NCBI GenBank assembly: GCA_030584105.1
Contig: CP129491.1
Span: 434,001 to 498,000, forward strand
Origin: UTCHB3 sp002050155
Lineage (GTDB): Bacteria > Bacteroidota > Ignavibacteria > Ignavibacteriales > Ignavibacteriaceae
Direction of reading: 5' to 3'
DNA: 64,000 nt
The translations under genes and the position numbers were made by a program. The notes under the pieces were generated by a model. That model saw only the letters and a program-made list of their open reading frames with translations, was not told where the DNA came from and searched no databases. Below are positions 1 to 8,534 of the stretch, one piece after another; the stretch's first letter is position 1, and each line of letters starts with the position of its first letter.

Positions 1-1
1 A

Positions 2-190
2 GGGTTTAAAATTTCTGATGAGATGAATAAATCGGAAACCTGCATATTCAGCATCGAAAGTGTTAAACCGAAAGAAATAAAACTGTTGGCTACATCAAAG
101 TCTGATATGGTGGGGCAGGATGGTAAGAATAAATTGGTAGTGAGATTTATTGTTACACCAACTGACATGCAACCGGAAGTCGTAAACTAA
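2..190 (+). CDS. C-terminal fragment of an unidentified protein
   Basis: The reading frame is open from the window edge and ends at the TAA at 188-190. It gives about 62 residues ending in PTDMQPEVVN. The start lies outside the window. No motif is recognisable. A strong terminator follows at 250-290, which supports this being the end of a real transcription unit. The function is unknown. Confidence 0.55.
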   Translation, partial: GFKISDEMNKSETCIFSIESVKPKEIKLLATSKSDMVGQDGKNKLVVRFIVTPTDMQPEVVN

Positions 191-249
191 ACTTTTGAAA
201 GTTTAGAAACCTTCGAAACCTTTGAACATAAATTTGGATGTATAGAATT

Positions 250-290
250 AACCTTAGGTTAAACAGCGGTTTAACCTAAGGTTTTTAATT
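250..290 (+). terminator. Rho-independent terminator
   Basis: A perfect 15-bp stem (250-264 with 269-283) encloses a 4-nt loop and is followed by a T-rich run. It lies 60 bp after the stop of the partial gene at the window edge and would end that transcript. Confidence 0.75.
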
Positions 291-291
291 T

Positions 292-331
292 TTACGCGTT
301 AAGCAACAACTTTGTTAAGCGCGTAATTTTT
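292..331 (+). terminator. Second hairpin with T-run, possible back-up terminator
   Basis: TTACGCG at 292-298 pairs with CGCGTAA at 320-326 and is followed by five Ts. The loop is long (21 nt) and contains a repeat of GTTAAGC. It may be a second, weaker terminator after 250-290. Confidence 0.35.
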
Positions 332-368
332 AAGCACTGTCTTCTAAGCAGCGATTACTTTGTATCAA

Positions 369-390
369 CTTCGATGGGTTAACATCGAAG
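369..390 (-). other. 8-bp inverted repeat downstream of the minus-strand lipoprotein gene
   Basis: CTTCGATG (369-376) and CATCGAAG (383-390) form a perfect 8-bp stem around a 6-nt loop, 12 nt past the stop of the lipoprotein gene. On the minus strand no good T-run follows, so terminator function is uncertain. Confidence 0.3.
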
Positions 391-401
391 GCTTTAACAA
401 A

Positions 402-1148
402 TTATTTGGTTTCTAAAACTTTGGCATTTTCTACAATTACATCGTATTTGTAGCCGGCGCCGAAGTCTTTATCTACCGAAAGTTTTCCTTCAACCAACAC
501 CACTTCACCAACCTTTGGCAATGCTTCCGAAGTAAAAACTAAATCGAACTGATTTCCTGAACCTGTGCCGTCCTGAATGTGCACCCAGTTGGTGTTCATA
601 ATACTTGCGTTCACTTTGGTAACTTTACCGCGTATTTTCACGGTTTTGTCTTTAAGTTCGTTCTTTTTAGCGAAAATCTCTGCAATAGTTACACCGCCTT
701 CAGCTTTGTCAACTTTCACTTCTTCCTTTTGTGCGGTTTCCTGTTCGGGGTGTTTAAAATCATCGGGAAGCTCAGCGGGTGTAGTGCCCTTCTGAGTGAA
801 AGCGGATTTATCTTTTGTAGCGTCTTGTACGAAGAGGATCTTATCAAAAGTTTTCCCGGCTTCTTTTCCTTCAAAATTAGTCATTTCCATCGCCTGGGTG
901 AAGTATATCTTTTCACCTTCTTTTAAATCCATTTTTTGAGCAGCGATCCAGACCTCGCCGGCGCCTTTTTCCTCAATTTTAGCGTAGGTGTATGCAGAAG
1001 TCTGAATAACTTCCTGAACCTCACCACCTCTTACTTTAACACCGTTTACTTCCGGTAGTTCATCATCGTCTCCACCGCAGCCGGCAAACAGAAAAGCAAA
1101 AAGCGCAACAGCAAACAATACTTTTTTCATCTTTTTCTCGGTTATCAT
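402..1148 (-). CDS. Lipoprotein with C-terminal OB-fold-like domain
   Basis: This is a 248-residue protein with a type II signal peptide: basic start, hydrophobic stretch, and lipobox LFAGC followed by an acidic GGDDDE run. The aspartates just after the Cys suggest a lipoprotein whose final membrane cannot be decided here. Residues about 150-248 contain V..IRGKVTKVN, WVHIQDGTG and VLVEGKLSVDKDFGAGYKYDVIVENAKV, which is the pattern of the small OB-fold (tRNA_anti-like) domain found in periplasmic proteins of this kind. A second in-frame ATG at codon 7 (1130) gives MKKVLF and may be the true start. The gene is divergent from the heme locus. The role is unknown; NrfJ-like proteins of cytochrome maturation have a similar fold, and the ccsA-like neighbour makes that link possible, but it is inference. 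Confidence 0.7.
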   Translation of the reverse strand: MITEKKMKKVLFAVALFAFLFAGCGGDDDELPEVNGVKVRGGEVQEVIQTSAYTYAKIEEKGAGEVWIAAQKMDLKEGEKIYFTQAMEMTNFEGKEAGKTFDKILFVQDATKDKSAFTQKGTTPAELPDDFKHPEQETAQKEEVKVDKAEGGVTIAEIFAKKNELKDKTVKIRGKVTKVNASIMNTNWVHIQDGTGSGNQFDLVFTSEALPKVGEVVLVEGKLSVDKDFGAGYKYDVIVENAKVLETK

Positions 1149-1304
1149 TTTTGGATCTTTTCTTAATAATATAATGAGTTACTTTAGGGTCTAAATTAAA
1201 AAATTATCAGAAACAGAAAGTAAATTTAATAAACAAAAGTATATCAGCAAACAAAAATCATTCCGAAATTTATTATATTTAAGTTTGATAAAAATTATTT
1301 TTCG

Positions 1305-2132
1305 ATGTCAGAAACAATACGATCTTTAAATATAATTTTACCGGTCTTATATGCGGCAGTTTTTGCCGTATTTCTGATCGATTTTTTTAAAGATAAACCC
1401 TTTTTGCACAACAGTAAACGGATATTTTTATTCGTTACCCTTATCATCCACACAACATTTTTACTGTTCTGGACGGTTCATTTCGATCATCCACCGATAA
1501 CTACTAAGTTTGAAATCTTTACTGTACTGGCTTTTTCGGTTGGGTTCTCATATTTTCTGATCGAATTGTCGTCGGATATAAGGGCGACGGGAGCGTTTAT
1601 CCTCTTCTTTTCGTTTTTGTTTCAGACAATCTCTTCTCTGTTCATACAGGATCTTTTGGATGTACCGGAGATATTGCGTAACCGGCTTCTTGGGCTGCAT
1701 GTTGTCTCCGCTCTTCTGGGATATGCAGGAATAACGATTTCCGCCGTTTATTCGCTGCTTTTTACAATTCAGTATAAAAAGATAAAACTGAATCAGTTTG
1801 GCTTGATCTTCAACCGGCTGCCAAGTTTGGAAATGATGGAAAAGCTTTCGGTTAACTCAATTATGGTTGGGTTTGTGCTGCTGACCGTTGCAATATTGAT
1901 CGGCACTATCTGGCTGCCACAGGCTTTCCCGAACTACAGTATGTGGGACCCCAAATTAGTAGCAACAGCAATAGTATGGATAATATACGGTGTTGGTATC
2001 ACAATCCGTTTCACAATCGGGCTTTACGGCAAAAAATTTATGTTTTTTTCCATCACCGGTTTTGTAGCGGCTATGCTTGCGCTTGCTGCAACGGGGTTTA
2101 TTCAGTCAACTTTTCACCATTTTAAAAATTAG
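1305..2132 (+). CDS. hemX: HemX/CcsA-like cytochrome c assembly family membrane protein
   Basis: This 275-residue polytopic membrane protein has about eight hydrophobic segments and opens the heme locus 36 bp before hemA. The motif GLHVVSALLGYAG, with a conserved His, and MWDPKLVATAIVWIIYGVGI match the cytochrome c assembly / HemX-ResC-CcsA family (Pfam Cytochrom_C_asm). The tryptophan-rich heme-handling WWD loop of true CcsA is reduced to MWDPK, which favours the HemX branch. Known HemX proteins lie next to hemA and influence glutamyl-tRNA reductase level or heme export. Position and length fit that role. A CcsA-type cytochrome c synthetase subunit remains possible. Confidence 0.75.
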   Translation: MSETIRSLNIILPVLYAAVFAVFLIDFFKDKPFLHNSKRIFLFVTLIIHTTFLLFWTVHFDHPPITTKFEIFTVLAFSVGFSYFLIELSSDIRATGAFILFFSFLFQTISSLFIQDLLDVPEILRNRLLGLHVVSALLGYAGITISAVYSLLFTIQYKKIKLNQFGLIFNRLPSLEMMEKLSVNSIMVGFVLLTVAILIGTIWLPQAFPNYSMWDPKLVATAIVWIIYGVGITIRFTIGLYGKKFMFFSITGFVAAMLALAATGFIQSTFHHFKN

Positions 2133-2168
2133 TACTTATGATTTGCCCGGCAATGCCGGAGATGAACT

Positions 2169-3455
2169 ATGAATCTGATCGGCACTTCTATCAATCACCA
2201 CACTGCCACTATTGAGCAGCGCGAAGCGCTTCATCTTTCTAAGAACGAAACGACCGAGTTTCTGAGTCTTATCAGGGATGAGTATTTCAGTGATGGATTT
2301 GTTATATCTACCTGCAACCGCACCGAAATTTTTGGTATTCCGAAGAACCCCGACCTTAACATAAGAAGTGTACAGGAGGCACTATTAAACTTCAAAAAAA
2401 TTGAAGGTTTAACGAGGGATAACTTTTTAAGTTTTTTTTCGTGTGGGGCAGTTAAGCACATTTTATCGGTGATTTCGGGTATTGATTCATTGATTCTGGG
2501 GGATTCGCAGATACACGGGCAGATGAAAGAGGCGTTTCAGCTTTCGATCGATCTTAACTTTGCCGGCACGATAATGCGCCGCATTTTCGATACAGCACTG
2601 AAAGCGGGCAAGCGCAGTATTACAGAAACAGGAATAGGCGAGGGGGCGGTTTCGGTTTCTTACGCTGCAATTCAGGTAGTTGAAAAGATTTTTTCGGCTT
2701 TTGAAAACCGTTCCGCTTTGGTAATCGGTGCGGGTGAAACGGGCGAACTTGCTGCGGTTCACCTGAAAGATAAAGGAATCGGCAAAATTACCATTGCAAA
2801 CAGAACTTTGGCGAAGGCTGAAGAACTGGCGCATAAACTGCACGGCGAAATTCTGCACTTCGACAATTTAAAGGGGAATCTTCACAATTTTGACATTATA
2901 GTTACCGCAACTTCTGCCCCGGGGTTTATAATTAATTACGACGATGTTAAAAACATTGTGAAGAAAAGGCGGGGTAATACCGTGTGCATTATGGATTTGG
3001 CGCTGCCGCGGGATGTTGACCCCCGGGCGGATAATTTTGACGGAGTGTTTTATCACGATATTGATTCTCTTGGCTCAATTATCGACCAAAACATAAAAAA
3101 ACGGGAGAAGGCTATCCCGGTGGTGGAAGAGATTATTCTGGAGGAAATGCAGGGGCTGTTTTCATGGTACAACACATTAGAGGTTGTACCGACAATAAAG
3201 AAGATACGCGACTTCTTTGAAGAAATCCGTTTAGAAGAGGTTGAAAAAATCAGGCATAAAGTGCACGAGGAAGACCTTAAAAAGTTGGATGAAATGACAA
3301 AGCGCTTAGTAGGAAGGATTCTTCATAACCCGACAATTCGCTTGCGTCAGATTGCAGAAAGCGGGTTAAATTATCAGGAGGTGGCGAACTACACTTCAGT
3401 TATCACTTCACTTTTTGAGCCGCAAACTGAGGATGAACATATTGAAAACAAATAG
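2169..3455 (+). CDS. hemA: Glutamyl-tRNA reductase
   Basis: This enzyme reduces glutamyl-tRNA(Glu) with NADPH to glutamate-1-semialdehyde, the first committed step of C5 tetrapyrrole synthesis in the cytoplasm. The protein has 428 residues, normal for the family. The N-terminus carries STCNRTEIF with the catalytic Cys near residue 49. The central NADPH domain shows VIGAGETGELAA, and MDLALPRDVDP is also conserved. The C-terminal dimerisation helix region follows (RLVGRILHNPTIRLRQIAE). A GGAG-type ribosome site sits just upstream. hemX precedes it and hemC follows by 71 bp, so co-transcription is likely. HemL and HemB are not in the window. Confidence 0.97.
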   Translation: MNLIGTSINHHTATIEQREALHLSKNETTEFLSLIRDEYFSDGFVISTCNRTEIFGIPKNPDLNIRSVQEALLNFKKIEGLTRDNFLSFFSCGAVKHILSVISGIDSLILGDSQIHGQMKEAFQLSIDLNFAGTIMRRIFDTALKAGKRSITETGIGEGAVSVSYAAIQVVEKIFSAFENRSALVIGAGETGELAAVHLKDKGIGKITIANRTLAKAEELAHKLHGEILHFDNLKGNLHNFDIIVTATSAPGFIINYDDVKNIVKKRRGNTVCIMDLALPRDVDPRADNFDGVFYHDIDSLGSIIDQNIKKREKAIPVVEEIILEEMQGLFSWYNTLEVVPTIKKIRDFFEEIRLEEVEKIRHKVHEEDLKKLDEMTKRLVGRILHNPTIRLRQIAESGLNYQEVANYTSVITSLFEPQTEDEHIENK

Positions 3456-3526
3456 AATGGAAATAATATTCGGAGAGCTCTGCGGTTGTTTCTTTAACAC
3501 ACAAACCGTGAACGGTCGGGCAGAAA

Positions 3527-4462
3527 ATGAGTAAGATGAAAATTAGAATAGGAACGCGCAAAAGCAAATTAGCGCTGTGGCAAACGGAGTATGTAAAAAG
3601 TGAACTCATTAAATCCCACCCCGACCTTGTGGTTGAGGTTGTTGAAATAAGTACAAAAGGTGATAAGATACTTGATGTTGCCCTTTCGAAAATTGGGGAT
3701 AAGGGGCTTTTCACGAAAGAACTTGAAAGCGAACTCTTGAGCAGGAGGGTTGATCTTGCTGTTCATTCTTTGAAAGACCTTGAAACCACCATGCCCGAGA
3801 GGCTTACTCTGGCAGCTGTTACGAAAAGGCATGCGGTGAATGATGTGTTAATCGCCTGTGAGAAGGGTGTTACCATTGATTCGATTCGTGAAGGAGGAAC
3901 TGTAGCTACCGGTTCGTTGAGGAGGCAGTCGCAACTCTTGAATTTGCGCCCGGATTTGAAAGTAGTGGATATCCGCGGAAATGTTCCGACGCGCATTCAG
4001 AAATTTATTGAAAGCGATTGGGACGCCATGATACTTGCGCGTGCGGGGGTTGAGAGGCTTGGTTTGGAAGCCAATATTTCATCGGTGATTCCTATTGATT
4101 TGATGCTTCCGGCGGTAGGGCAGGGTGCTTTAGGTCTGCAGACCAGAGCTGAAGATAGCGCAACAATTGAAATTGTGAAATCACTGCACGATAAGTTGAT
4201 TTTTGCGGCAGTTTCTGCCGAAAGAGCTTTTTTACGGGAACTTGAGGGTGGCTGTCAGGTGCCGATTGCGGCGCATGCCGTGGCGAAACCGAACGGGCTT
4301 TTCCTGAAAGCGTATATTGGCACCGTTGACGGAACTGAAGCAATGAGAGGTTATGTGCGGGGTTCGAGATATGAACCTGAGATTCTTGGTGTTGGTTTAG
4401 CACGCGATATGTATAACGACGGAGGAAAAGAGATTATCGCCACGATTGACCGTCTGGGTTAG
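3527..4462 (+). CDS. hemC: Porphobilinogen deaminase (hydroxymethylbilane synthase)
   Basis: This enzyme polymerises four porphobilinogens into hydroxymethylbilane. The 311-residue protein begins with the family hallmark IRIGTRKSKLALWQ and contains EISTKGDKI, GLFTKELE, AVHSLKDLE and LPAVGQGAL. The dipyrromethane cofactor is carried by Cys243 in LEGGCQVPIAAHA. An alternative ATG three codons in (3536, MKIRIG) would match typical family starts equally well. It lies between hemA and hemD in the heme locus. The gene is followed by a pyrimidine-rich stretch and a 25-bp tandem repeat. Confidence 0.97.
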   Translation: MSKMKIRIGTRKSKLALWQTEYVKSELIKSHPDLVVEVVEISTKGDKILDVALSKIGDKGLFTKELESELLSRRVDLAVHSLKDLETTMPERLTLAAVTKRHAVNDVLIACEKGVTIDSIREGGTVATGSLRRQSQLLNLRPDLKVVDIRGNVPTRIQKFIESDWDAMILARAGVERLGLEANISSVIPIDLMLPAVGQGALGLQTRAEDSATIEIVKSLHDKLIFAAVSAERAFLRELEGGCQVPIAAHAVAKPNGLFLKAYIGTVDGTEAMRGYVRGSRYEPEILGVGLARDMYNDGGKEIIATIDRLG

Positions 4463-4571
4463 AGGGTATTGGGAATTGAAAAAAACACTTTTGTTTTCTG
4501 TTTTTAGTTTTGCTTTTGTATTTCGTTTGCCTTTTGTTTTTCTTTTTCTTTTTCTTTTTTCGTTTTGTTTG

Positions 4572-4719
4572 TCGTTTAAATGATGTATTTAATTTGTCGT
4601 TTAGTTGATGTATTTATTTTTCGTTTGGTTGATTTGTTTAATTTGTCGTTTAGTTGATGTATTTAATTTGTCGTTTAGTTGATGTATTTATTTTTCGTTT
4701 TGTTGATGTGTTTCGTGTA
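4572..4719 (+). repeat. Degenerate 24-25-bp tandem repeat before hemD
   Basis: About six units begin at 4572, 4597, 4621, 4646, 4671 and 4695, with a short remnant at 4713. The consensus is roughly TCGTTTAGTTGATGTATTTA plus four or five bases. The array fills much of the 309-bp gap between hemC and hemD. It is preceded by a strongly pyrimidine-biased run (about 4490-4571). I see no promoter, terminator or gene in this gap. Confidence 0.85.
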
Positions 4720-4771
4720 TGACTGAAAAATTGAAAGAAAAAGCATTCATCTTTGAAAGAGTTTTTATCTG

Positions 4772-5626
4772 ATGGCAGCTGAGCGCTTTTCTGTTATTTC
4801 GTTTCGTTCTGCTGAGGAAGAGGAGGAGACGCTCAGGTTGTTTAAGGAACACGGACTTTCGGGGTTGAATGTTCCTTTAATTGTGATTAAAACAGTTGAA
4901 ATTGATGAGACAAAATCGTTTTTCAGAAAACTTGGGGGATATGATTATCTCATTTTCAACTCGGTGCACGCATTCTATTCATCGCTTAAATTAATGATCG
5001 ATTTAGAAGTGGAGTTAGGTGATTTCCCTAACCTGAAAATAGCGTGTGTGGGTGAGAAAACCGCCGCTAAGGCTTTGGAGTTTATTGGTGATAAAATACC
5101 CATGGAAGAGGAATTGCTGATACCTGACAAATTCTCTGCTGATGGGTTGGTTGAGTTATTTGGAAAAGTTGGAATAAAAGGAAAGCGGGTACTTCTGCCG
5201 GTAAGCAACCTTTCGAACGAATCATTCGTGACGAAACTGCAAAGTTTGGGCGCAGAAGTTGACCGCGTGGTTGTTTACAGAAACGAACCGCCGAAAGAAG
5301 AAGATTTTCCACAAATAAGAGAGAAAATAACCGCTTCCGGTGCGAAGTTTTATCTTTTCACCAGCCCTTCAACTTTTAAGAACTTTATGCTTGTGATGGG
5401 TGAAGGAGGTGCGGGAATTTTTAAGAAAACCAAAACTAATTTTACGGCTGAAGGTGAGGGAATTGTTGCGGACGGTGAGAACAGCGAAACCCCGGTTAAA
5501 CGGAAAATTTGTGCGATTGGGGATGTAACTAAAAAAGCGATTGAAGAAGCGGGCTTTCAGGTTGACATTATGCCTGAAAAATTCACTATGGAAAACCTTC
5601 TGCACTTAGTAAAAAGTGAAATTTAG
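4772..5626 (+). CDS. hemD: Uroporphyrinogen-III synthase
   Basis: This enzyme closes hydroxymethylbilane to uroporphyrinogen III with inversion of ring D. The 284-residue protein has the two-domain HemD pattern: N-terminal VISFRSAEEEEETLRLFKEHG, middle YDYLIFNSVHAF, IACVGEKTA and ADGLVELF, then VLLPVSN, RVVVYRN, FTSPSTFKNF, ICAIGDVTKKAIEEAG and FTMENLLHLV. HemD is poorly conserved, so position between hemC and hemE adds weight. Between FMLVMG and KRKICAIGDVTK lies a gly/glu-rich insertion of about 30 residues (near 211-243) that typical HemD proteins lack; it looks like a loop expansion. Confidence 0.9.
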   Translation: MAAERFSVISFRSAEEEEETLRLFKEHGLSGLNVPLIVIKTVEIDETKSFFRKLGGYDYLIFNSVHAFYSSLKLMIDLEVELGDFPNLKIACVGEKTAAKALEFIGDKIPMEEELLIPDKFSADGLVELFGKVGIKGKRVLLPVSNLSNESFVTKLQSLGAEVDRVVVYRNEPPKEEDFPQIREKITASGAKFYLFTSPSTFKNFMLVMGEGGAGIFKKTKTNFTAEGEGIVADGENSETPVKRKICAIGDVTKKAIEEAGFQVDIMPEKFTMENLLHLVKSEI

Positions 5627-5764
5627 GCAGCGCCCTTAGCAAAAAGAGATTTTGAATAACTGCTTATTGCTATTGATAAAAGACTAAAAAGGTTTTTTGC
5701 AGCCGGAGATAAAAATCTGAAACACTGCTTATTACACCGGATAAAAATGTAACTGAGGATTGAA

Positions 5765-6811
5765 TTGAAAAAATTAAAAAATGACCTATTACTTAGAACA
5801 CTAAACGGCGAGAAAACAGAAAGAACCCCGATTTGGGTGATGAGACAAGCCGGGCGATATTTACCCGAATACCGGGCAGTAAGGGCAAAATCGGATTTCA
5901 TCACAATGTGCAAAACCCCGGAGCTTGCAACCGAGGTTACAATTCAACCAGTTGACATAATCGGTGTGGATGCAGCGATCCTTTTTTCAGATATTTTAGT
6001 GATTCCCGAAGCAATGGGTTTAAAGTTCACGATGGATGAAGGGACGGGCCCCGTTTTCCCCGAGCCAATCAGAAATTCGGCAGATTTGATGAGAATTTCA
6101 ACTTTTGATCCGAGTGAAAAGTTAAAATATGTTACAGATGCCGTTAAGATGACCGTTAAAGAGCTTAACGGCAGGGTGCCTTTAATCGGTTTTTCAGGCG
6201 CACCGTGGACACTTCTGACTTACATGGTTGAGGGACGCGGCTCCAAAAATTTCGCCAAGATTAAGGAGTTTGTTTACAGCGAGCGAAAGTCTGCGCACAA
6301 AGTGCTTGAAATGCTCACAACCGTTATTATTGGCTATCTGAAAGAAAAAGTAAAAGCGGGTGCAGACGCGGTTCAGGTGTTTGATACTTGGGGTTCTATC
6401 CTTTCGCCGGCGCAGTTTGAAGAATTTTCGAAGCCTTATATCACACGAATTGTGGAGGAATTGAAGCCCTTAGCACCCGTGATTGTATTTGCAAAGGGAG
6501 TTAACCACAACTTCACAAAACTGGTGGAGATTGGCGCAAATGCTTATTCCGTTGACTGGACTGTGGAATTGTCAGCTGTGAAAAAAGAGCTTTCCGGTAA
6601 AGCGGTGGTGCAGGGAAATCTTGACCCGACAATTCTGTATGCTCCCAAAGAGACTATAAAAGAAGAAGCAGAGCGTATTTTGGCTTCATTAGATTCGGGG
6701 CACGGACACATCTTCAACTTAGGGCACGGGATTTTGCCGGATGTGAAACCCGAGCACCTGAAAACCTTAGTGGATTACATTAAAAACGAAAGCAGTAAAT
6801 TCCACGATTAG
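5765..6811 (+). CDS. hemE: Uroporphyrinogen decarboxylase
   Basis: This enzyme decarboxylates the four acetate side chains of uroporphyrinogen III to give coproporphyrinogen III. The protein has 348 residues. The family signature RTPIWVMRQAGRYLPEYR is near residue 20. Later come the catalytic-site region ILFSDILVIPEAMG, GFSGAPWTLLTYMVEG, VFDTWGS and GNLDPTILY. The start is a TTG at 5765: GAGGA lies 5 nt upstream, the encoded N-terminus LKKLKNDLLLRTLNGE aligns with HemE starts, and the next in-frame ATG falls inside the conserved signature, so it is too late. Confidence 0.96.
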   Translation: MKKLKNDLLLRTLNGEKTERTPIWVMRQAGRYLPEYRAVRAKSDFITMCKTPELATEVTIQPVDIIGVDAAILFSDILVIPEAMGLKFTMDEGTGPVFPEPIRNSADLMRISTFDPSEKLKYVTDAVKMTVKELNGRVPLIGFSGAPWTLLTYMVEGRGSKNFAKIKEFVYSERKSAHKVLEMLTTVIIGYLKEKVKAGADAVQVFDTWGSILSPAQFEEFSKPYITRIVEELKPLAPVIVFAKGVNHNFTKLVEIGANAYSVDWTVELSAVKKELSGKAVVQGNLDPTILYAPKETIKEEAERILASLDSGHGHIFNLGHGILPDVKPEHLKTLVDYIKNESSKFHD

Positions 6812-7045
6812 CATGTTGTAAAATTAACCTGCTGTCTGCTTAGCCGGTTAGAAAATTAGTCTGTAATAAAATTAGTATGCAGCTTATTAAACCTGCAACA
6901 AAACAATATACGGGCTGTAAATTGCCGGCTGCAATCCGAGAAGCGGGCAAGAAATAAAGTGCTAAATGAAGCTAACAGCTGACACAATTTACAATTACAA
7001 TCAACTATTTACGATCAATAGATGTAGAGAAAAACGGATTTAACG

Positions 7046-8428
7046 ATGTTTCAACTTGACTTTGATACTGAACTTATTAAAAAATACGATCAACCGGGGC
7101 CGAGATACACAAGCTACCCAACGGCGCCACACTTCCACGAAAAATTCACTTCCGATAACTATTTGGATGAGATTGTAAAAACCAATTCATCCCGGGAGAA
7201 GCCGCCGCTTTCGCTCTATTTTCACCTCCCGTTTTGCGACACGCTTTGTTATTTCTGTGGGTGTAACATGATTATCACCCGAAACAGGGACAGGGTGAAA
7301 GAATACATCAAATATCTGAAGAACGAAATTGATTTGTTGCGCACATATTTGGATGTGGAGCGCCCCGTAACGCAACTTCATTGGGGGGGCGGAACCCCTA
7401 CGCATCTTGATCCGGATGAAATAGAAGACCTGATTTCATACATCAATAAATCCTTTAAGATTGACCCCACGATTGAAGCGGGGTGTGAGATTGACCCCAG
7501 AAACCTGACCCGCGAACACTTGGAAGCTTTGCGTTCGGGCGGGTTTAACAGAATTTCGATGGGTGTGCAGGATTTTAACCCTGAGGTTCAAAGGGCGGTT
7601 AACCGCATTCAGCCGGAGGATATGACACGGCAGGTGGTGGAGTGGGTGCGAGAGCTTGGGTTTGGCAGCACAAATCTTGACCTGATGTACGGGCTGCCTT
7701 TTCAGACGAAAGAATCGTTCCTCCAAACCGTTGAAAAGGTAATCGACATTTCGCCTGACAGAATCGCCGTCTTTAACTATGCGCATGTGCCCTGGATGAA
7801 AAAGCACATGGGGCTGATTCGTGCCGAAGACCTGCCGAAACCGGAAGAAAAACTTGAAATTTTCAGGGCAACAATCGAAACTTTAATGAGCGCCGGATAT
7901 GTGTTTATCGGGATGGATCACTTTGCGAAACCGGAAGATGAAATGGCTATTGCGCTCGAAGAGAAAAAACTTTACAGAAACTTCCAAGGGTATTCAACTC
8001 ATGCGGGTGCTGACCTTTATGCTTTTGGAATTTCTTCTCTAAGCCAGATAGGCAGGGTTTACACTCAGAACTATAAGAGGGAAAAGGATTATTTCGACGC
8101 ATTGAACGAAGAACGGTTGCCGGTGGCAAGGGGAGTTTACCTTACTGATGATGACATCATAAGGAGGGAAGTGATTACCAAAGTGATGTGCGATTTCGAA
8201 CTTAATTTTGGCTCGGTTGAGGAAAAATTTAACATCAACTTCAGGGAATATTTTGCCAACAGTCTGAATAATCTGAAAGAGATGGAAAGTGACGGGTTGG
8301 TTTCTTTTTCAAACGGCGGGTTGGTGGTTTCCGATAAAGGGCGCCTGCTGATTCGAAACATCGCAATGAAATTTGATGGTTACATTGAACGCAAAGAAGA
8401 CTACGGAAGATACTCCAGAACGGTTTAG
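7046..8428 (+). CDS. hemN: Oxygen-independent coproporphyrinogen III oxidase (radical SAM)
   Basis: This enzyme converts coproporphyrinogen III to protoporphyrinogen IX without oxygen, using S-adenosylmethionine and a 4Fe-4S cluster. The 460-residue protein has the HemN length and the cluster motif CDTLCYFCGC (Cys64, Cys68, Cys71, with Cys73 also present). GGGTPTHLD, EIDPRNLT, FNRISMGVQDF and DLMYGLPFQT follow, and YSTHAGADLYAFGISS is typical of true HemN rather than HemW. It is coupled in this locus to HemY-type HemG, so an anaerobic oxidase at one step is paired with a flavin oxidase at the next. Confidence 0.96.
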   Translation: MFQLDFDTELIKKYDQPGPRYTSYPTAPHFHEKFTSDNYLDEIVKTNSSREKPPLSLYFHLPFCDTLCYFCGCNMIITRNRDRVKEYIKYLKNEIDLLRTYLDVERPVTQLHWGGGTPTHLDPDEIEDLISYINKSFKIDPTIEAGCEIDPRNLTREHLEALRSGGFNRISMGVQDFNPEVQRAVNRIQPEDMTRQVVEWVRELGFGSTNLDLMYGLPFQTKESFLQTVEKVIDISPDRIAVFNYAHVPWMKKHMGLIRAEDLPKPEEKLEIFRATIETLMSAGYVFIGMDHFAKPEDEMAIALEEKKLYRNFQGYSTHAGADLYAFGISSLSQIGRVYTQNYKREKDYFDALNEERLPVARGVYLTDDDIIRREVITKVMCDFELNFGSVEEKFNINFREYFANSLNNLKEMESDGLVSFSNGGLVVSDKGRLLIRNIAMKFDGYIERKEDYGRYSRTV

Positions 8429-8451
8429 GCTTTTTGCTTATTCACACCAAA

Positions 8452-8534
8452 AGAATTTATGAAAGAAAGAGAAGTCTGAGCTATATCGCCGGTTAACCCA
8501 ACCATTAGAATTTATAAAAGAAAGAGAAGTTTGA
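8452..8534 (+). repeat. 28-bp direct repeat duplicating the hemH start region
   Basis: The segment 8452-8479 is repeated at 8507-8534 with 26 of 28 positions identical. The second copy includes the AGAAAGAGAAG ribosome-site region and the TTG start of hemH. In the first copy the start position reads CTG. The offset is 55 bp. Confidence 0.85.

Noticed and set aside
577..926. Two plus-strand ORFs opposite the OB-fold lipoprotein
   Set aside because: They lie antisense to a gene with a signal peptide, lipobox and domain pattern, and show no motif or ribosome site.
1149..1304. Bacteroidota-type promoter (TTTG / TAnnTTTG) between the divergent genes
   Set aside because: A TACTTTTG is present on the minus strand, but no TTTG lies at the required 19-21-bp distance.
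2147..2159. CCGGCAATGCCGG palindrome before hemA as a regulatory hairpin
   Set aside because: Only four pairs with a 5-nt loop can form; too weak to call.
4572..4719. CRISPR array
   Set aside because: Units are contiguous and all diverge, with no constant repeat separated by unique spacers, and no cas genes are nearby. The same holds for the arrays at 15998 and 61007.
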